A stretch of DNA of 64,000 nt from Rhodococcus koreensis (GTDB taxonomy: Bacteria > Actinomycetota > Actinomycetes > Mycobacteriales > Mycobacteriaceae), in assembly GCF_900105905.1 (NCBI RefSeq), contig NZ_FNSV01000005.1, forward strand, positions 8,451,501-8,515,500. The letters are read 5' to 3'. Below the pieces are notes generated by a model that saw only the letters and a list, made by a program, of their open reading frames with translations, ran no database searches and was not told the origin of the DNA. This document shows positions 1 through 8,463 of the stretch, piece after piece. How positions within the stretch are numbered: the stretch's first letter is position 1; every line of letters starts with the position of its first letter. A program made the translations under genes and the position numbers.

Positions 1-733
1 CGTTGGTGACGTTGAAGATCTCTCCACGTGCCGTCTCGGCCTCGAGCGCCCAGTGCACCGAAGCGCCCACGACGGCGCTGTCCGTCGCCTGGTGCAGCGC
101 CGTCCAAGCCTTCGGGGTGCCGGGGAAGCGGAGTGGCAGACCTTGGTCTCGGCACAGGGTCGCGTAGACGCCGACACCGGTCAGCATGTTCATCGGTGAT
201 CCGATGCTCACACCCAGCACTGCATCCGGTCGGAGGACGGTCCAGGTGTACCCGTGCTGCTGGGCGTCGGCGAAGAGCAGGTCCTCCTGGTCGTTGTAGA
301 AGATAGGTCCGAGGTGGCGGGGGTCGGTCTCCTTGGCGGGAGTCTTGTAGAAGCCGAGGTGCTCGCCATACGACTTTCCACCGCCGATCAGAACGACGTG
401 CCGAAGTGTGGAGGATGACCCTCCGACCGCCTCGAGCACATGCCGAAGCATTGCGAGGTTCGGAGCCACGGTGGCCGCCATCGACTCACGTTCGGTGTAC
501 GCGGTGTAGACGATCGTGTCGATGTCGGAACACCCGGCGAACGCCGCCGAGGTGGCCGCGCCGTCGAGGAGATCGACCTGGATGTGGTCGGTGACTGCCG
601 CCCCGCCCGGCAACTCGACCGGGCCGCGGCGTGCCACCGTGACCACGTCCCTGCCCTCGTCGGTCAGCGTGCGTACCACCGCGCTGCCGATCACCCCGTG
701 GGCGCCGACGACCAGAGTCTTTCCGCCGCTCAT
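1..733 (-). CDS. PRISE-type SDR reductase (partial, 3' end outside window)
   Basis: Atypical short-chain reductase; the stop codon lies beyond the left edge, so about 244 residues are visible. The N-terminus MSGGKTLVVGAHGVIGSAVV is a Rossmann nucleotide-binding loop. The motifs GGGKSYGEHLG and IFYNDQEDLLF match the Lys- and Tyr-bearing motifs of the progesterone 5-beta-reductase/iridoid synthase-like (PRISE) group, which reduces activated enones with NADPH. The start ATG (733-731) overlaps the stop of the upstream aldehyde dehydrogenase as ATGA, so the two are translationally coupled at the end of the same operon. The natural substrate cannot be read from sequence; it presumably acts on a product of this island. 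Confidence 0.8.
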   Translation of the reverse strand, partial: MSGGKTLVVGAHGVIGSAVVRTLTDEGRDVVTVARRGPVELPGGAAVTDHIQVDLLDGAATSAAFAGCSDIDTIVYTAYTERESMAATVAPNLAMLRHVLEAVGGSSSTLRHVVLIGGGKSYGEHLGFYKTPAKETDPRHLGPIFYNDQEDLLFADAQQHGYTWTVLRPDAVLGVSIGSPMNMLTGVGVYATLCRDQGLPLRFPGTPKAWTALHQATDSAVVGASVHWALEAETARGEIFNVTN

Positions 734-2232
734 GCGATGCCTCCGGCGCTCGTGGGTGCGGTGCCCGCGCCCAATGCGATGTACTTCGTCTCGAGGTATT
801 CGGCGAGGCCTTCCGGGCCGCCTTCCCGCCCGTAGCCGGAATGTTTGACACCACCGAAGGGCGCCGCGGGGTTGGAGACCGTTCCCTGGTTGATGGCGAC
901 CATTCCGCTGTCGAGTTGTTCGGCGACGCGGATCGCGCGGTCCAGGTCGCGGGTGAACACGTAGGAGGCGAGCCCGTACCGGCTCGAGTTCGCGGATTCG
1001 AGGACCGCGGTTTCGTCGTCGAAGGAGATGATGGGCGCGACCGGACCGAAGATCTCGTCCTGGATGAGGAGCGCGTCGCCGGGCACATCGGTGAGGACGG
1101 TGGGCGCGAAGAAGCAGCCAGGACGGTCGAGGGCGTGCCCGCCCGTCACAACGCGTGCGCCCTTGGCGACGGCGTCGTCGACCAGCCTCTGCACCTGGCG
1201 TCGCTGCTTGTCGTCGATGAGCGGGCCGATGTCGGTGCCGGGGTCCATGCCCGGACCGATGGTCAGCGCGGAGAAGCGCTCGGCGAGTTCGGCAGCGAAC
1301 TCGCCGGCGATCGAGGAATGGACGTACAGGCGGTTGGCGCTGGTGCAGGCTTCTCCGTTGTTACGCAGTTTCGCCTGTACCGCGGCGTCCACTGCCGAGC
1401 CGACGTCCGCGTCGTCGAAGACGATGAACGGGGCGTTGCCACCGAGTTCGAGCGACACGCGCAGCAACTGGTCGGCCGATTGCCGCACGAGTGACTGTCC
1501 CACCTCGGTCGAGCCGGTGAACGAGATCTTCCGCAGCCGTGGATCATTCATTGCCGCGGCCACGATTCGGTTCGAATCGGTGCTGGGCACGACGTTGACC
1601 ACGCCGGCGGGAACACCGGCCTCCTCGAGGATCGACGCTGTCGCCAGCATGCTCAGCGGAGTCTGTTTCGCGGGTTTGACGATGCAGGTGCAGCCCGCCG
1701 CCAGCGCAGGGCCGATCTTGCGGGTGCCCATCGCCAGAGGAAAGTTCCACGGTGTGACGAACAGGCACGGACCGACGGGCTGGGCCATTGTGACGATCCG
1801 GCCGACTCCCGATTCGGTGACGGTATAGCGGCCGCCGATGCGCACGGCCTCCTCGGAGTACCAGCGGAGGTATTCGGCTGCGTACGTCACCTCGGCCTGC
1901 GCCTGGGCGTAGGGTTTGCCCATCTCGAGGGTGGTCAGGATGGCGAGGTAGTCGGATCGCTCGAGCATGAGCGTGTAGGCGCGGCGCAGGATGTCCGAGC
2001 GCACCCGGGGTGCGGTGCGCGCCCAGTCGCGTTGGGCGGCCGCGGCGGCGTCGACAGCGGCAGCCATGTCCGCGAGCCCGCCGTCGGCGATCTCGGCGAT
2101 CACGTCGCCGGTCGCGGGATTCTCCACCGCGATGGTCTGCCCCGTGCCGGGTGATACCCACCGGCCTCCGATGAACAGTTCGGTGGGCACCTTTGCCAGT
2201 GCGGCATCGGGGTTCATGGGTTCGTAGGTCAT
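730..2232 (-). CDS. NAD(P)-dependent aldehyde dehydrogenase, succinate-semialdehyde dehydrogenase-like
   Basis: Full-length aldehyde dehydrogenase (500 aa) oxidising an aldehyde to its acid. Visible are the cofactor-fold WNFPLAMGTRKIGPALAAG, the catalytic Glu in VSLELGGNAP, the catalytic Cys in NNGEACTSANR and the C-terminal NPAAPFGGVKHSGYGREG, a form typical of GabD-like succinate-semialdehyde dehydrogenases. I chose the ATG at 2232 because AAAGGAAA sits just upstream; an in-frame ATG at 2259 would overlap the permease gene. It lies between the ABC permease (20-nt gap) and the PRISE reductase (4-nt overlap). The context, with a transketolase across the regulator, suggests it removes a small aldehyde made by the pathway. 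The exact substrate is unknown. Confidence 0.85.
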   Translation of the reverse strand: MTYEPMNPDAALAKVPTELFIGGRWVSPGTGQTIAVENPATGDVIAEIADGGLADMAAAVDAAAAAQRDWARTAPRVRSDILRRAYTLMLERSDYLAILTTLEMGKPYAQAQAEVTYAAEYLRWYSEEAVRIGGRYTVTESGVGRIVTMAQPVGPCLFVTPWNFPLAMGTRKIGPALAAGCTCIVKPAKQTPLSMLATASILEEAGVPAGVVNVVPSTDSNRIVAAAMNDPRLRKISFTGSTEVGQSLVRQSADQLLRVSLELGGNAPFIVFDDADVGSAVDAAVQAKLRNNGEACTSANRLYVHSSIAGEFAAELAERFSALTIGPGMDPGTDIGPLIDDKQRRQVQRLVDDAVAKGARVVTGGHALDRPGCFFAPTVLTDVPGDALLIQDEIFGPVAPIISFDDETAVLESANSSRYGLASYVFTRDLDRAIRVAEQLDSGMVAINQGTVSNPAAPFGGVKHSGYGREGGPEGLAEYLETKYIALGAGTAPTSAGGIA

Positions 2233-2251
2233 GGTTTCCTTTGATCGTGTG

Positions 2252-3271
2252 TCAAGCATGCTGCGTCCCCGAGGACTTGATGCGCAGCCGGTCCAGCGCC
2301 ACCGCGAGCACGATGACCGCGCCCTGAATGATCTGCTGGTAGAACGTCGAGACGTCGAGCAGCGTCATACCGTTGACGAGAACCCCGATGATCGCCGCAC
2401 CCACCAAGGTGCCGATCAACGATCCTCGCCCACCCATCAGTGACGTCCCGCCGAGGACCACGGCAGCGATCGCGGACAGTTCGTATCCGGCGCCGAGGTC
2501 CGGTACGGCGCTCTGCAGACGGGCCGACGCGATGATTCCGCCCACGGCCGCGCAGATGCCGGAGATCACGTACACGGTGGTGAGCACTCGCCGGACCGGG
2601 ATGCCGGCCAGCCGGGCGGCTTCGGCGTTGCCGCCGACTGCGCGAACCCAACGTCCGAAGACGGTGCGATTGAGCAGATACCGCCCGCCCGCGAAGACCG
2701 CGGCCATGACGAGCACCGGAATCGGCACTCCGAGAAGGGCGCCGTGGCCGAGGACGGCGTAGCCGAGGTCCGTCGAGAACAGGGTCTTGCCGTCGGTACC
2801 GACGTAGGTCACTCCGCGGAGATACGTCAGCGCGGCGAGGGTGACGATGAAGGACGCCAACCCGAGCCCGGCCACCAGCACACCGTTGATCAATCCGATG
2901 ACCAGGCCGGCGGCCAGTGCACCGAGCAGGGCGACCGGGGCCGGAGCGCCGTTGACGGAGAGGGCGACGGCCACGAACGCGGTCACGCCCACCGCCGACC
3001 CGACGGACAGGTCGATGCCTCCGGTCATGATGACGAAGGTCAGTCCCGCACCGAGTATGGCGGTCACGGAGATCTGCCGGGCGACGTCGAAAAGGTTGTC
3101 CACCGACAGGAAATACGGTGCGACCGCCGAGAACACGGCGATCAGCACGATGAGTGCGAGCGCCACGCCGAGCCGGTCGGCGAGTGCGGTGACGTGGTGC
3201 CGGATGCCGTTCGTTCGCGGGGGCCGGTGCGGCGCCGCCGGCAGGGTGGGGGAGGGAAGTGGGGTGGTCAT
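2252..3271 (-). CDS. Sugar ABC transporter permease, RbsC-like
   Basis: Membrane permease (339 aa) of the ribose/xylose/AI-2 (RbsC) family of carbohydrate importers. About eight to ten hydrophobic helices are visible, starting at LGVALALIVLIAVFSAVAPY. The segment IMTGGIDLSVGSAVGVTAF is the family signature, and VLGGTSLMGGRGSLIGTLVGA is the conserved loop contacting the ATPase. The start ATG overlaps the ATPase stop (ATGA, 3268-3271), so it is coupled to the preceding gene. A much longer in-frame extension upstream is antisense to nothing useful and lies over the ATPase gene, so it is not part of the protein. One permease gene suggests a homodimeric channel. Confidence 0.92.
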   Translation of the reverse strand: MTTPLPSPTLPAAPHRPPRTNGIRHHVTALADRLGVALALIVLIAVFSAVAPYFLSVDNLFDVARQISVTAILGAGLTFVIMTGGIDLSVGSAVGVTAFVAVALSVNGAPAPVALLGALAAGLVIGLINGVLVAGLGLASFIVTLAALTYLRGVTYVGTDGKTLFSTDLGYAVLGHGALLGVPIPVLVMAAVFAGGRYLLNRTVFGRWVRAVGGNAEAARLAGIPVRRVLTTVYVISGICAAVGGIIASARLQSAVPDLGAGYELSAIAAVVLGGTSLMGGRGSLIGTLVGAAIIGVLVNGMTLLDVSTFYQQIIQGAVIVLAVALDRLRIKSSGTQHA

Positions 3272-4803
3272 GAGATTACCTCGGTGAGCGATGGAGGGGC
3301 AGTAACGCTTCCGGTTGCGTGCCGGATGATGTCTTCCTCGGTCATGGAGTCGCCGGAGACCTCGGCGACGATCGCGCCTTCGCGCATGACGAGGATCCGA
3401 TCGGAGAGTCCGATGACCTCCGGAAGCTCGGAGGAGATCAACAGTATTGCAACTCCTTTCGACGCGACCTCGTTGATGAGTGCGTAGATGTCGGCCTTGG
3501 CTCCGATGTCGACGCCGCGGGTGGGTTCGTCGAGGATGAGTACCGACGGTTGCTTGGCCAGACAGCGCGCGAGCAAGACCTTCTGCTGATTGCCGCCGGA
3601 GAGATCCCCGACGCGCTGGTCGACGCCGGTGGTCTTGACGCGCATCTGCTCGGTGTATCGGGTGGCCGCACGTGTCAATGCTGCCGGCGAGGTCCGCCCG
3701 AAGCGATGGCGTCCGAATGCTGTACCGAGGCAGACGTTGTCGGCGATCGACATGTCGAGAAACAGGCCTTGTTCCTTGCGGCTCTCCGGGAGCATCACGA
3801 TCCCGGCCGCCGCGGTCGAGCGGAGGTTGCCGAGGTCGACGTGTCGGGCGTCGACCTCGACGCGGCCGGCCGCGGCTTTGTCGAAGCCGGCAACCAGACG
3901 GCACAGTTCGCTTCGGCCGGCGCCGACGATGCCGGCCAATCCGACGACTTCGCCCGCGCGGACCTCGATGGAGCAGGGTTGCACTTTGTCGGAGGAGAGG
4001 TCGCTGACCTGGAGTCGGATGTCGGTGCGTGCTGCGGCTCGCCGGTGCTGGTACATCGCCTCGACCGGTCTGCCCACCATCGACGTGACGATCCGGTCCG
4101 GGGTCATGTCTGCTCGGGCCATCGAGTCGGCGACGACGCCGTCGCGGAGGACGGTGACGTGATCGGCGATTCGGTCGATCTCCGCCATCCGGTGACTGAT
4201 GTACAGCATGGCGAGACCGCGCGACTTGAGTTCGGCAACGAGGCGGAGCAGGTTGTCGGCCTCGTCCTGCGAGAGTGCGGCAGTCGGCTCGTCCAGGACG
4301 AGGATCCGAGGCTCTTCGGACAGGGCGCGGGCGATCTCCACCAACTGTTGCTGACCTGTACTAAGTTCGGCCACATAGGTTTCGGGACGGATAGTCGACC
4401 CCACCCGGGCCAGGGCCGCGACCGCGAGTCGGCGGGCGGCACCGCGGTCCAATCGGCCCAGGCGCCGCCGTGGCTCCCGGCCGAGCACCATGTTCTCTGC
4501 GACGGTGAGTTCGGGAACCACGCTGAGCTCCTGATGGATGACTGTGAGTCCGTGTGCGCGTGCGTCGCCAGGGCCGGTGAAGTGCGCTGGGGCGCCGGCG
4601 AGGTGGATCGTTCCCGAGTCCGGCTGGTAGATACCGGTCAGCACCTTGATCAGGGTCGATTTGCCTGCGCCGTTCTCACCGGCGAGGACGGAGACCGATC
4701 CGGAATGCAACGATAATGACACCCCCCGCAGAACAGAATTGCCGTGGAAGGACTTCGTGATGCCTTCGAGACGCGCTGCGGGGACCTTCGTGAGCGTACC
4801 CAT
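3268..4803 (-). CDS. Sugar ABC transporter ATP-binding protein, RbsA/MglA type
   Basis: Double ATPase subunit (511 aa) that powers the RbsC-like permease. The first half has Walker A GENGAGKST, a signature-like LSTGQQQLVEIARAL and Walker B ILVLDEPTAAL. The second half has the degenerate A-loop GIVGAGRSEL and an intact signature LSGGNQQKVLLARCL followed by VLILDEPTRGVD. Degeneracy of the second Walker A is normal in this family. It starts 4 nt after the stop of the substrate-binding protein and overlaps the permease by 4 nt. The importer therefore has the classic order binding protein, ATPase, permease. Confidence 0.93.
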   Translation of the reverse strand: MGTLTKVPAARLEGITKSFHGNSVLRGVSLSLHSGSVSVLAGENGAGKSTLIKVLTGIYQPDSGTIHLAGAPAHFTGPGDARAHGLTVIHQELSVVPELTVAENMVLGREPRRRLGRLDRGAARRLAVAALARVGSTIRPETYVAELSTGQQQLVEIARALSEEPRILVLDEPTAALSQDEADNLLRLVAELKSRGLAMLYISHRMAEIDRIADHVTVLRDGVVADSMARADMTPDRIVTSMVGRPVEAMYQHRRAAARTDIRLQVSDLSSDKVQPCSIEVRAGEVVGLAGIVGAGRSELCRLVAGFDKAAAGRVEVDARHVDLGNLRSTAAAGIVMLPESRKEQGLFLDMSIADNVCLGTAFGRHRFGRTSPAALTRAATRYTEQMRVKTTGVDQRVGDLSGGNQQKVLLARCLAKQPSVLILDEPTRGVDIGAKADIYALINEVASKGVAILLISSELPEVIGLSDRILVMREGAIVAEVSGDSMTEEDIIRHATGSVTAPPSLTEVIS

Positions 4804-4806
4804 GGT

Positions 4807-5775
4807 TCATCCCCAGGTCTTGTAGGCAGTGATGGTGTCGGCGGTGACGAGGACGGTGGGAATCAATGTCGGTGCGCTGTCGACCTTCTCGCCGCCGGCG
4901 AGACGAACGGCGATGTCGAGTCCCGAGCGGCCGAGCTGGGCGGGGTCCTGCCCCGAGGTGGCGATGATGGAACTCTTGCCGAGTAGGTCGGTCAGTTGTT
5001 TCGCGCCGTCCACTCCGACGACCTTCACGTCGGTGCCCTTCTGTTGTGCAGCGAGGGAGATTCCGATCGCGGTGGGATCATTGACGCCGAAGAAGCCGTC
5101 CACATCGGGGTTCGCGGTGAGGATGGTGCTCGCGACGTTCATGGCTTTGTCGCGGGTGAGATCCGCGCGCTGAGTGGCGGCGACCTCGATGCCCGGGTGT
5201 GCGTCGAACGCTTCCCGGCATCCCTGCATGCGGTCCGCGATCGCAGATACCGCGGCCCCGTCGACGATGGCCACCTTGCCGGATCCGCCGAGTTGCTCGA
5301 CGAGATACGTGCACGCTTCGCGGCCGGCCTGGACGTTGTCGCTCGTCACGGTCGCGTCGGCACCGATCGCCGTGACATCGACGGCGACGACGGGGATGTT
5401 CGCCTGCGTCGCTCGGAGCAATGCGGGACCGACGCCGTCGGAATCGACGGCGTCGACGATGATCGAGTCCACCTTCTGCCGGATGAACGTATCGATCTGG
5501 TCGCTTTGCACGGCGACGTCGGCATTGGCGTACTGGACGGACACTTCCACGCGCTTCTCGGCGGCGGCCTCTTCGATCGCCTGGCCTTCCGCGAGGAAGA
5601 AGGGGTTCGACGCCGCATTGAGGGTGACGCCGATCGTGGTCTTGCCGTCGTCTCCGGCACCTGCGCCGGACGTGCACGCTGTCATGGTGCCGGCCGCTAT
5701 CACCGCGGTACCCAGTGCAACAGCGATTTTCGACGCCGTTTTCGCAGGTGGACAGGTTCTATCGAGAACTGACAT
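4807..5775 (-). CDS. Sugar ABC transporter substrate-binding lipoprotein, RbsB-like
   Basis: Periplasmic-type binding protein (322 aa) of the Peripla_BP_4 (ribose/galactose) class that delivers a carbohydrate to the importer. An N-terminal signal with the lipobox-like AAGTMTAC indicates lipid anchoring at Cys34. The mature part begins with TIGVTLNAASNPFFLAEGQA, the usual first beta strand and ligand loop, and includes NDPTAIGISLAAQQKGTDVKV in the second lobe. It is the first importer gene and follows the SDR gene by about 30 nt. The transported sugar is unknown; the split transketolase and SDR nearby point to a ketose, polyol or branched sugar (inference). Confidence 0.9.
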   Translation of the reverse strand: MSVLDRTCPPAKTASKIAVALGTAVIAAGTMTACTSGAGAGDDGKTTIGVTLNAASNPFFLAEGQAIEEAAAEKRVEVSVQYANADVAVQSDQIDTFIRQKVDSIIVDAVDSDGVGPALLRATQANIPVVAVDVTAIGADATVTSDNVQAGREACTYLVEQLGGSGKVAIVDGAAVSAIADRMQGCREAFDAHPGIEVAATQRADLTRDKAMNVASTILTANPDVDGFFGVNDPTAIGISLAAQQKGTDVKVVGVDGAKQLTDLLGKSSIIATSGQDPAQLGRSGLDIAVRLAGGEKVDSAPTLIPTVLVTADTITAYKTWG

Positions 5776-5806
5776 CAGGCTGTTCCTTCTTGCTGGTCTG
5801 GATCGG

Positions 5807-6595
5807 TCAGACGACGGGCGTGACGCCGCCGTCGATGCAGAAATTCGCCCCCGACACGAAACTTGCGCGGGTGGACGCGAGATAGACGACGATTCCCGCC
5901 ACCTCGTCCACGGTCCCCAATCGACCCACCGGGATGTTGTTCAGTTCAACGTATTTGGCGAGCGCAGTCTCTTTGTCGACGCCGAATTCGGCGGCCAGTG
6001 AATCGGCGATACCGCCGGGCCGGTCGTAGATCGGAGATCGGATGAACGCCGGCGACACGACGTTCGATCGGATGCCTTCGGGGGTGAACTCCGCGGCGAG
6101 GACTTTCGAGAGCATCAGAATCGCAGCTTTGGACACGCTGTAGTCGGGCAGCCGGGGATTGGGCATCCGGGCCGCTTCCGATGCGATGTGGACGAGGGAG
6201 CCGTTGCCGTGCCGGCGCATCGCCGTGATTGCGGCACGGGACGCCCGGACATAGCCCATCAGATTGAGGTCCAGCGTGAGGGCCCAGTCCTCGTCGGACG
6301 TCGTCAGGAAGCTGTCGCGCACCGGCGCTACGCCGGCGTTGTTGACCAGGACGTCGACGCGCCCGAACTGGTCGAGCGCGAAGTCGATCATCGCCTGGGC
6401 GCCGGACGGATCGAGGAGGTCGACCTTCGTCAGGCGTAGGTGCTCGGAATCGTGGGGCAGGTCCGAGGTGGTGACGTCGAGATCGGCGCCGACCACCTCG
6501 GCCCCCGCTGCGAGCATGTGTCGAACACAGGCCCCGCCGATGCCGCCACCTGCACCGGTGATCACGACCACGCGGTCGTGAAGCTCGCCGCTCAT
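5807..6595 (-). CDS. SDR-family oxidoreductase
   Basis: Classical short-chain dehydrogenase (262 aa). It shows the dinucleotide-binding GAGGGIGGACVRHMLAAG, the NNAG structural motif and the catalytic YSVSKAA, with the C-terminal SGANFCIDGGVTPVV typical of the family. The ATG at 6595 was chosen over an upstream in-frame one because GGGAGG lies 7 nt in front of it. As first gene of the minus-strand importer operon and next to the IclR gene, it probably oxidises a polyol or sugar to a keto form, or the reverse. Substrate not readable. Confidence 0.88.
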   Translation of the reverse strand: MSGELHDRVVVITGAGGGIGGACVRHMLAAGAEVVGADLDVTTSDLPHDSEHLRLTKVDLLDPSGAQAMIDFALDQFGRVDVLVNNAGVAPVRDSFLTTSDEDWALTLDLNLMGYVRASRAAITAMRRHGNGSLVHIASEAARMPNPRLPDYSVSKAAILMLSKVLAAEFTPEGIRSNVVSPAFIRSPIYDRPGGIADSLAAEFGVDKETALAKYVELNNIPVGRLGTVDEVAGIVVYLASTRASFVSGANFCIDGGVTPVV

Positions 6596-6717
6596 GTCTT
6601 TGCCTCCCTGCTGGTGAGTCGTACCACGGACTGTGGTGCTCACCACTGTCTCACCTTACGGACGGAATGTCTAGCAAGCGAGACAAAGTATGCGAGGAGG
6701 AGGTGCGGCGACGGGCG

Positions 6718-7509
6718 TTACCCGAAGTTCGCGACCTTCTGGCCGGCGAGGTCTGCGCCGAGGGCTCGCGAGATCTCCTGTCCGCCGCTGATCACCTCCG
6801 CCTTCCACCGGTCGCCGTCGGCTCCGAGGATGGATTCGCGGACGCCGCTGATCGAGAGTGCAGCCCGGACCCGGCCCTGGTAGTCGATGATCGGGACGCC
6901 GATCGCCGCCACGCCGACCGTCACGTCCTGGTCGCTGATCGCGATCCCCTCGTCGCGGGTGCGCCGCAGGAGTGCCCGTAATTCGGACGGCTCGGCGGGG
7001 GTGGAGGGGGTCAGCCGGGTCAGCGGGGTGTTGCGGGCGATGTAGGCCTCCCACTCGCTTTCGTCCCGGAAGGCCAGGATGGCGCGGGAGGCGGCGCCGG
7101 TATGCATCGGCAGGGACCCGCCCAGTCGCAGGGCCAGCGACTGCACGCGTTTGCCGTCGAGGCGTTCGATGCACACTGCCTGGTCACCGCGGGGAACGCA
7201 GAGAAACACCGTCTCGCCGGTGAGCGCATGCAGTCTTTCCATGACCGGCTGCGCGAACTGGCGCTCGTCGAACCGTTCGACCACCGCCGAACCGAGTGAC
7301 ACAAGCTTGAACCCGAGACGGAACTTGCCCCGCCGCGACCCCGCCTCCACGAGGTCTTCCTCTTGCAGGCTCGCCAGCAGTCGATACATCGAGCTGCGCG
7401 GCTCGTTCATAGCTTCCGCGATTTCGGTGGCGGTTGCCTCCCCCTTGGCCAGGAAGTCGAGCAACTCCGCGACCTTGCGTACCAACATCAAACTTCCGTC
7501 ATTTGCCAT
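6718..7509 (-). CDS. IclR-family transcriptional regulator
   Basis: Regulator of 263 aa. An N-terminal winged helix (residues about 7-65, ATEIAEAMNEPRSSMYRLLASL as recognition region) is followed by the IclR effector domain with SLALRLGGSLPMHTGAASRAI and GVAAIGVPIIDYQGRVRAALSISG. It is transcribed away from the split transketolase genes and toward the SDR/importer operon, so it probably controls both in response to a pathway metabolite. The 90-bp divergent interval carries repeated GTCCAT/ATGGAC half-sites. Confidence 0.9.
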   Translation of the reverse strand: MANDGSLMLVRKVAELLDFLAKGEATATEIAEAMNEPRSSMYRLLASLQEEDLVEAGSRRGKFRLGFKLVSLGSAVVERFDERQFAQPVMERLHALTGETVFLCVPRGDQAVCIERLDGKRVQSLALRLGGSLPMHTGAASRAILAFRDESEWEAYIARNTPLTRLTPSTPAEPSELRALLRRTRDEGIAISDQDVTVGVAAIGVPIIDYQGRVRAALSISGVRESILGADGDRWKAEVISGGQEISRALGADLAGQKVANFG

Positions 7510-7530
7510 GCGTCCAGATTATCGCTCAGC

Positions 7531-7601
7531 GGACAAACAGTCCATCAATAGTCTTACTGCTCTATGGACAATGTGCCCGACAGTTGGTACTTTTCGTCCA
7601 T
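7531..7601. promoter_or_regulatory. Candidate IclR operator region with GTCCAT half-sites
   Basis: In the divergent IclR-transketolase interval the palindrome GGAC-aaaca-GTCC (7531-7543) is followed by GTCCAT (7540-7545), its inverse ATGGAC (7564-7569), and GTCCAT again (7596-7601). The two possible start codons of the transketolase gene (7564 and 7600) both lie inside these elements. Repeated half-sites next to the regulator gene are what an autoregulated divergent promoter would show. Assignment to IclR is inference. Confidence 0.4.
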
Positions 7602-8463
7602 GCTGACACCAACCCCACCGGCCACCGACCACGACGACGAACTCGTCGACCTGATCTCCGAACGCGCGCTGTTCGCCCGCCTCGAAACCGTCCGCCTCAT
7701 CTCCATCGCCAAGACCGGCCACTACGCCTCCGGCTTCTCCTGCGCCGAGATCCTCGCCACCTTGTACTACGGCGTCATGCGGCTTCGGAAAGGCGAGCCC
7801 GATTGGCCCGACCGAGACCGTTTCCTGTTCGGCAAGGGCCACGCCGCGGCCACGCTCTATCCGCTCCTGGCGGATTGGGGATTCTTCGACCCCGCCGAAC
7901 TCGACGAGTACACCCGCCTCGGCAACGCGTTCGGCGACCACCCCGACATGACCCGCATCCCCGGCATCGATTTCAGCAGCGGATCGCTCGGGCACGCTCT
8001 GTCGACCGGCACCGGAATCGCTCTCGGCACCCGCATGCAGGGCCGCCCCTCCAACGTCTTCGTCCTCCTCGGAGACGGCGAACTGCACGAAGGGCAGATC
8101 TGGGAAGCCGCGCTCGGTGCGGCCCACCACGACGTCTCGAACCTGATCGCGATCGTCGACCGCAACGACCACTCCCTTGACGGCCGCATCGACACCGTGA
8201 CGAACATCGAGCCGCTCGGCAACAAATGGCGCGCCTTCGGATGGGACGCGCACGAGGTCGACGGACACGACGTCCGCGCACTGCTCTCGACCTTCCGCGC
8301 GATCGTCGAGGACCCCGAACGAACACGTCCGGCGGTGATCATCGCGAACACCGTCAAAGGCAAGGGCATTTCCTACATGGAATCCGAATTCGGCTGGCAT
8401 CTCGGCTGGCTGGCAGAACAAGACGAAGTCAACGCGATCGAAGAACTGAGGAACAACCGATGA
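7600..8463 (+). CDS. Transketolase, N-terminal (TPP-binding) subunit
   Basis: First half of a split transketolase (287 aa from the ATG at 7600; 299 aa if the ATG at 7564 is used; neither has a clear ribosome-binding site). It carries the thiamine-diphosphate/Mg motif GDGELHEGQIWEAALGAAHH ending in DRND and the FGKGHAAATLYPLLADWGFF segment of the family. The partner subunit follows with an ATGA overlap (8460-8463), so the two are made stoichiometrically. In known split transketolases (for example apulose-4-phosphate or 6-deoxy-6-sulfofructose enzymes) a ketol unit is moved between a dedicated sugar and an aldose phosphate; the substrate here is open. Confidence 0.9.
   Translation: MLTPTPPATDHDDELVDLISERALFARLETVRLISIAKTGHYASGFSCAEILATLYYGVMRLRKGEPDWPDRDRFLFGKGHAAATLYPLLADWGFFDPAELDEYTRLGNAFGDHPDMTRIPGIDFSSGSLGHALSTGTGIALGTRMQGRPSNVFVLLGDGELHEGQIWEAALGAAHHDVSNLIAIVDRNDHSLDGRIDTVTNIEPLGNKWRAFGWDAHEVDGHDVRALLSTFRAIVEDPERTRPAVIIANTVKGKGISYMESEFGWHLGWLAEQDEVNAIEELRNNR

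Noticed and set aside
2252..3904. Long minus-strand frame of 550 codons upstream of the permease
   Set aside because: Its first 200 codons are Arg/Pro-rich and lie over the ATPase gene; the permease starts at 3271 with an ATGA overlap.
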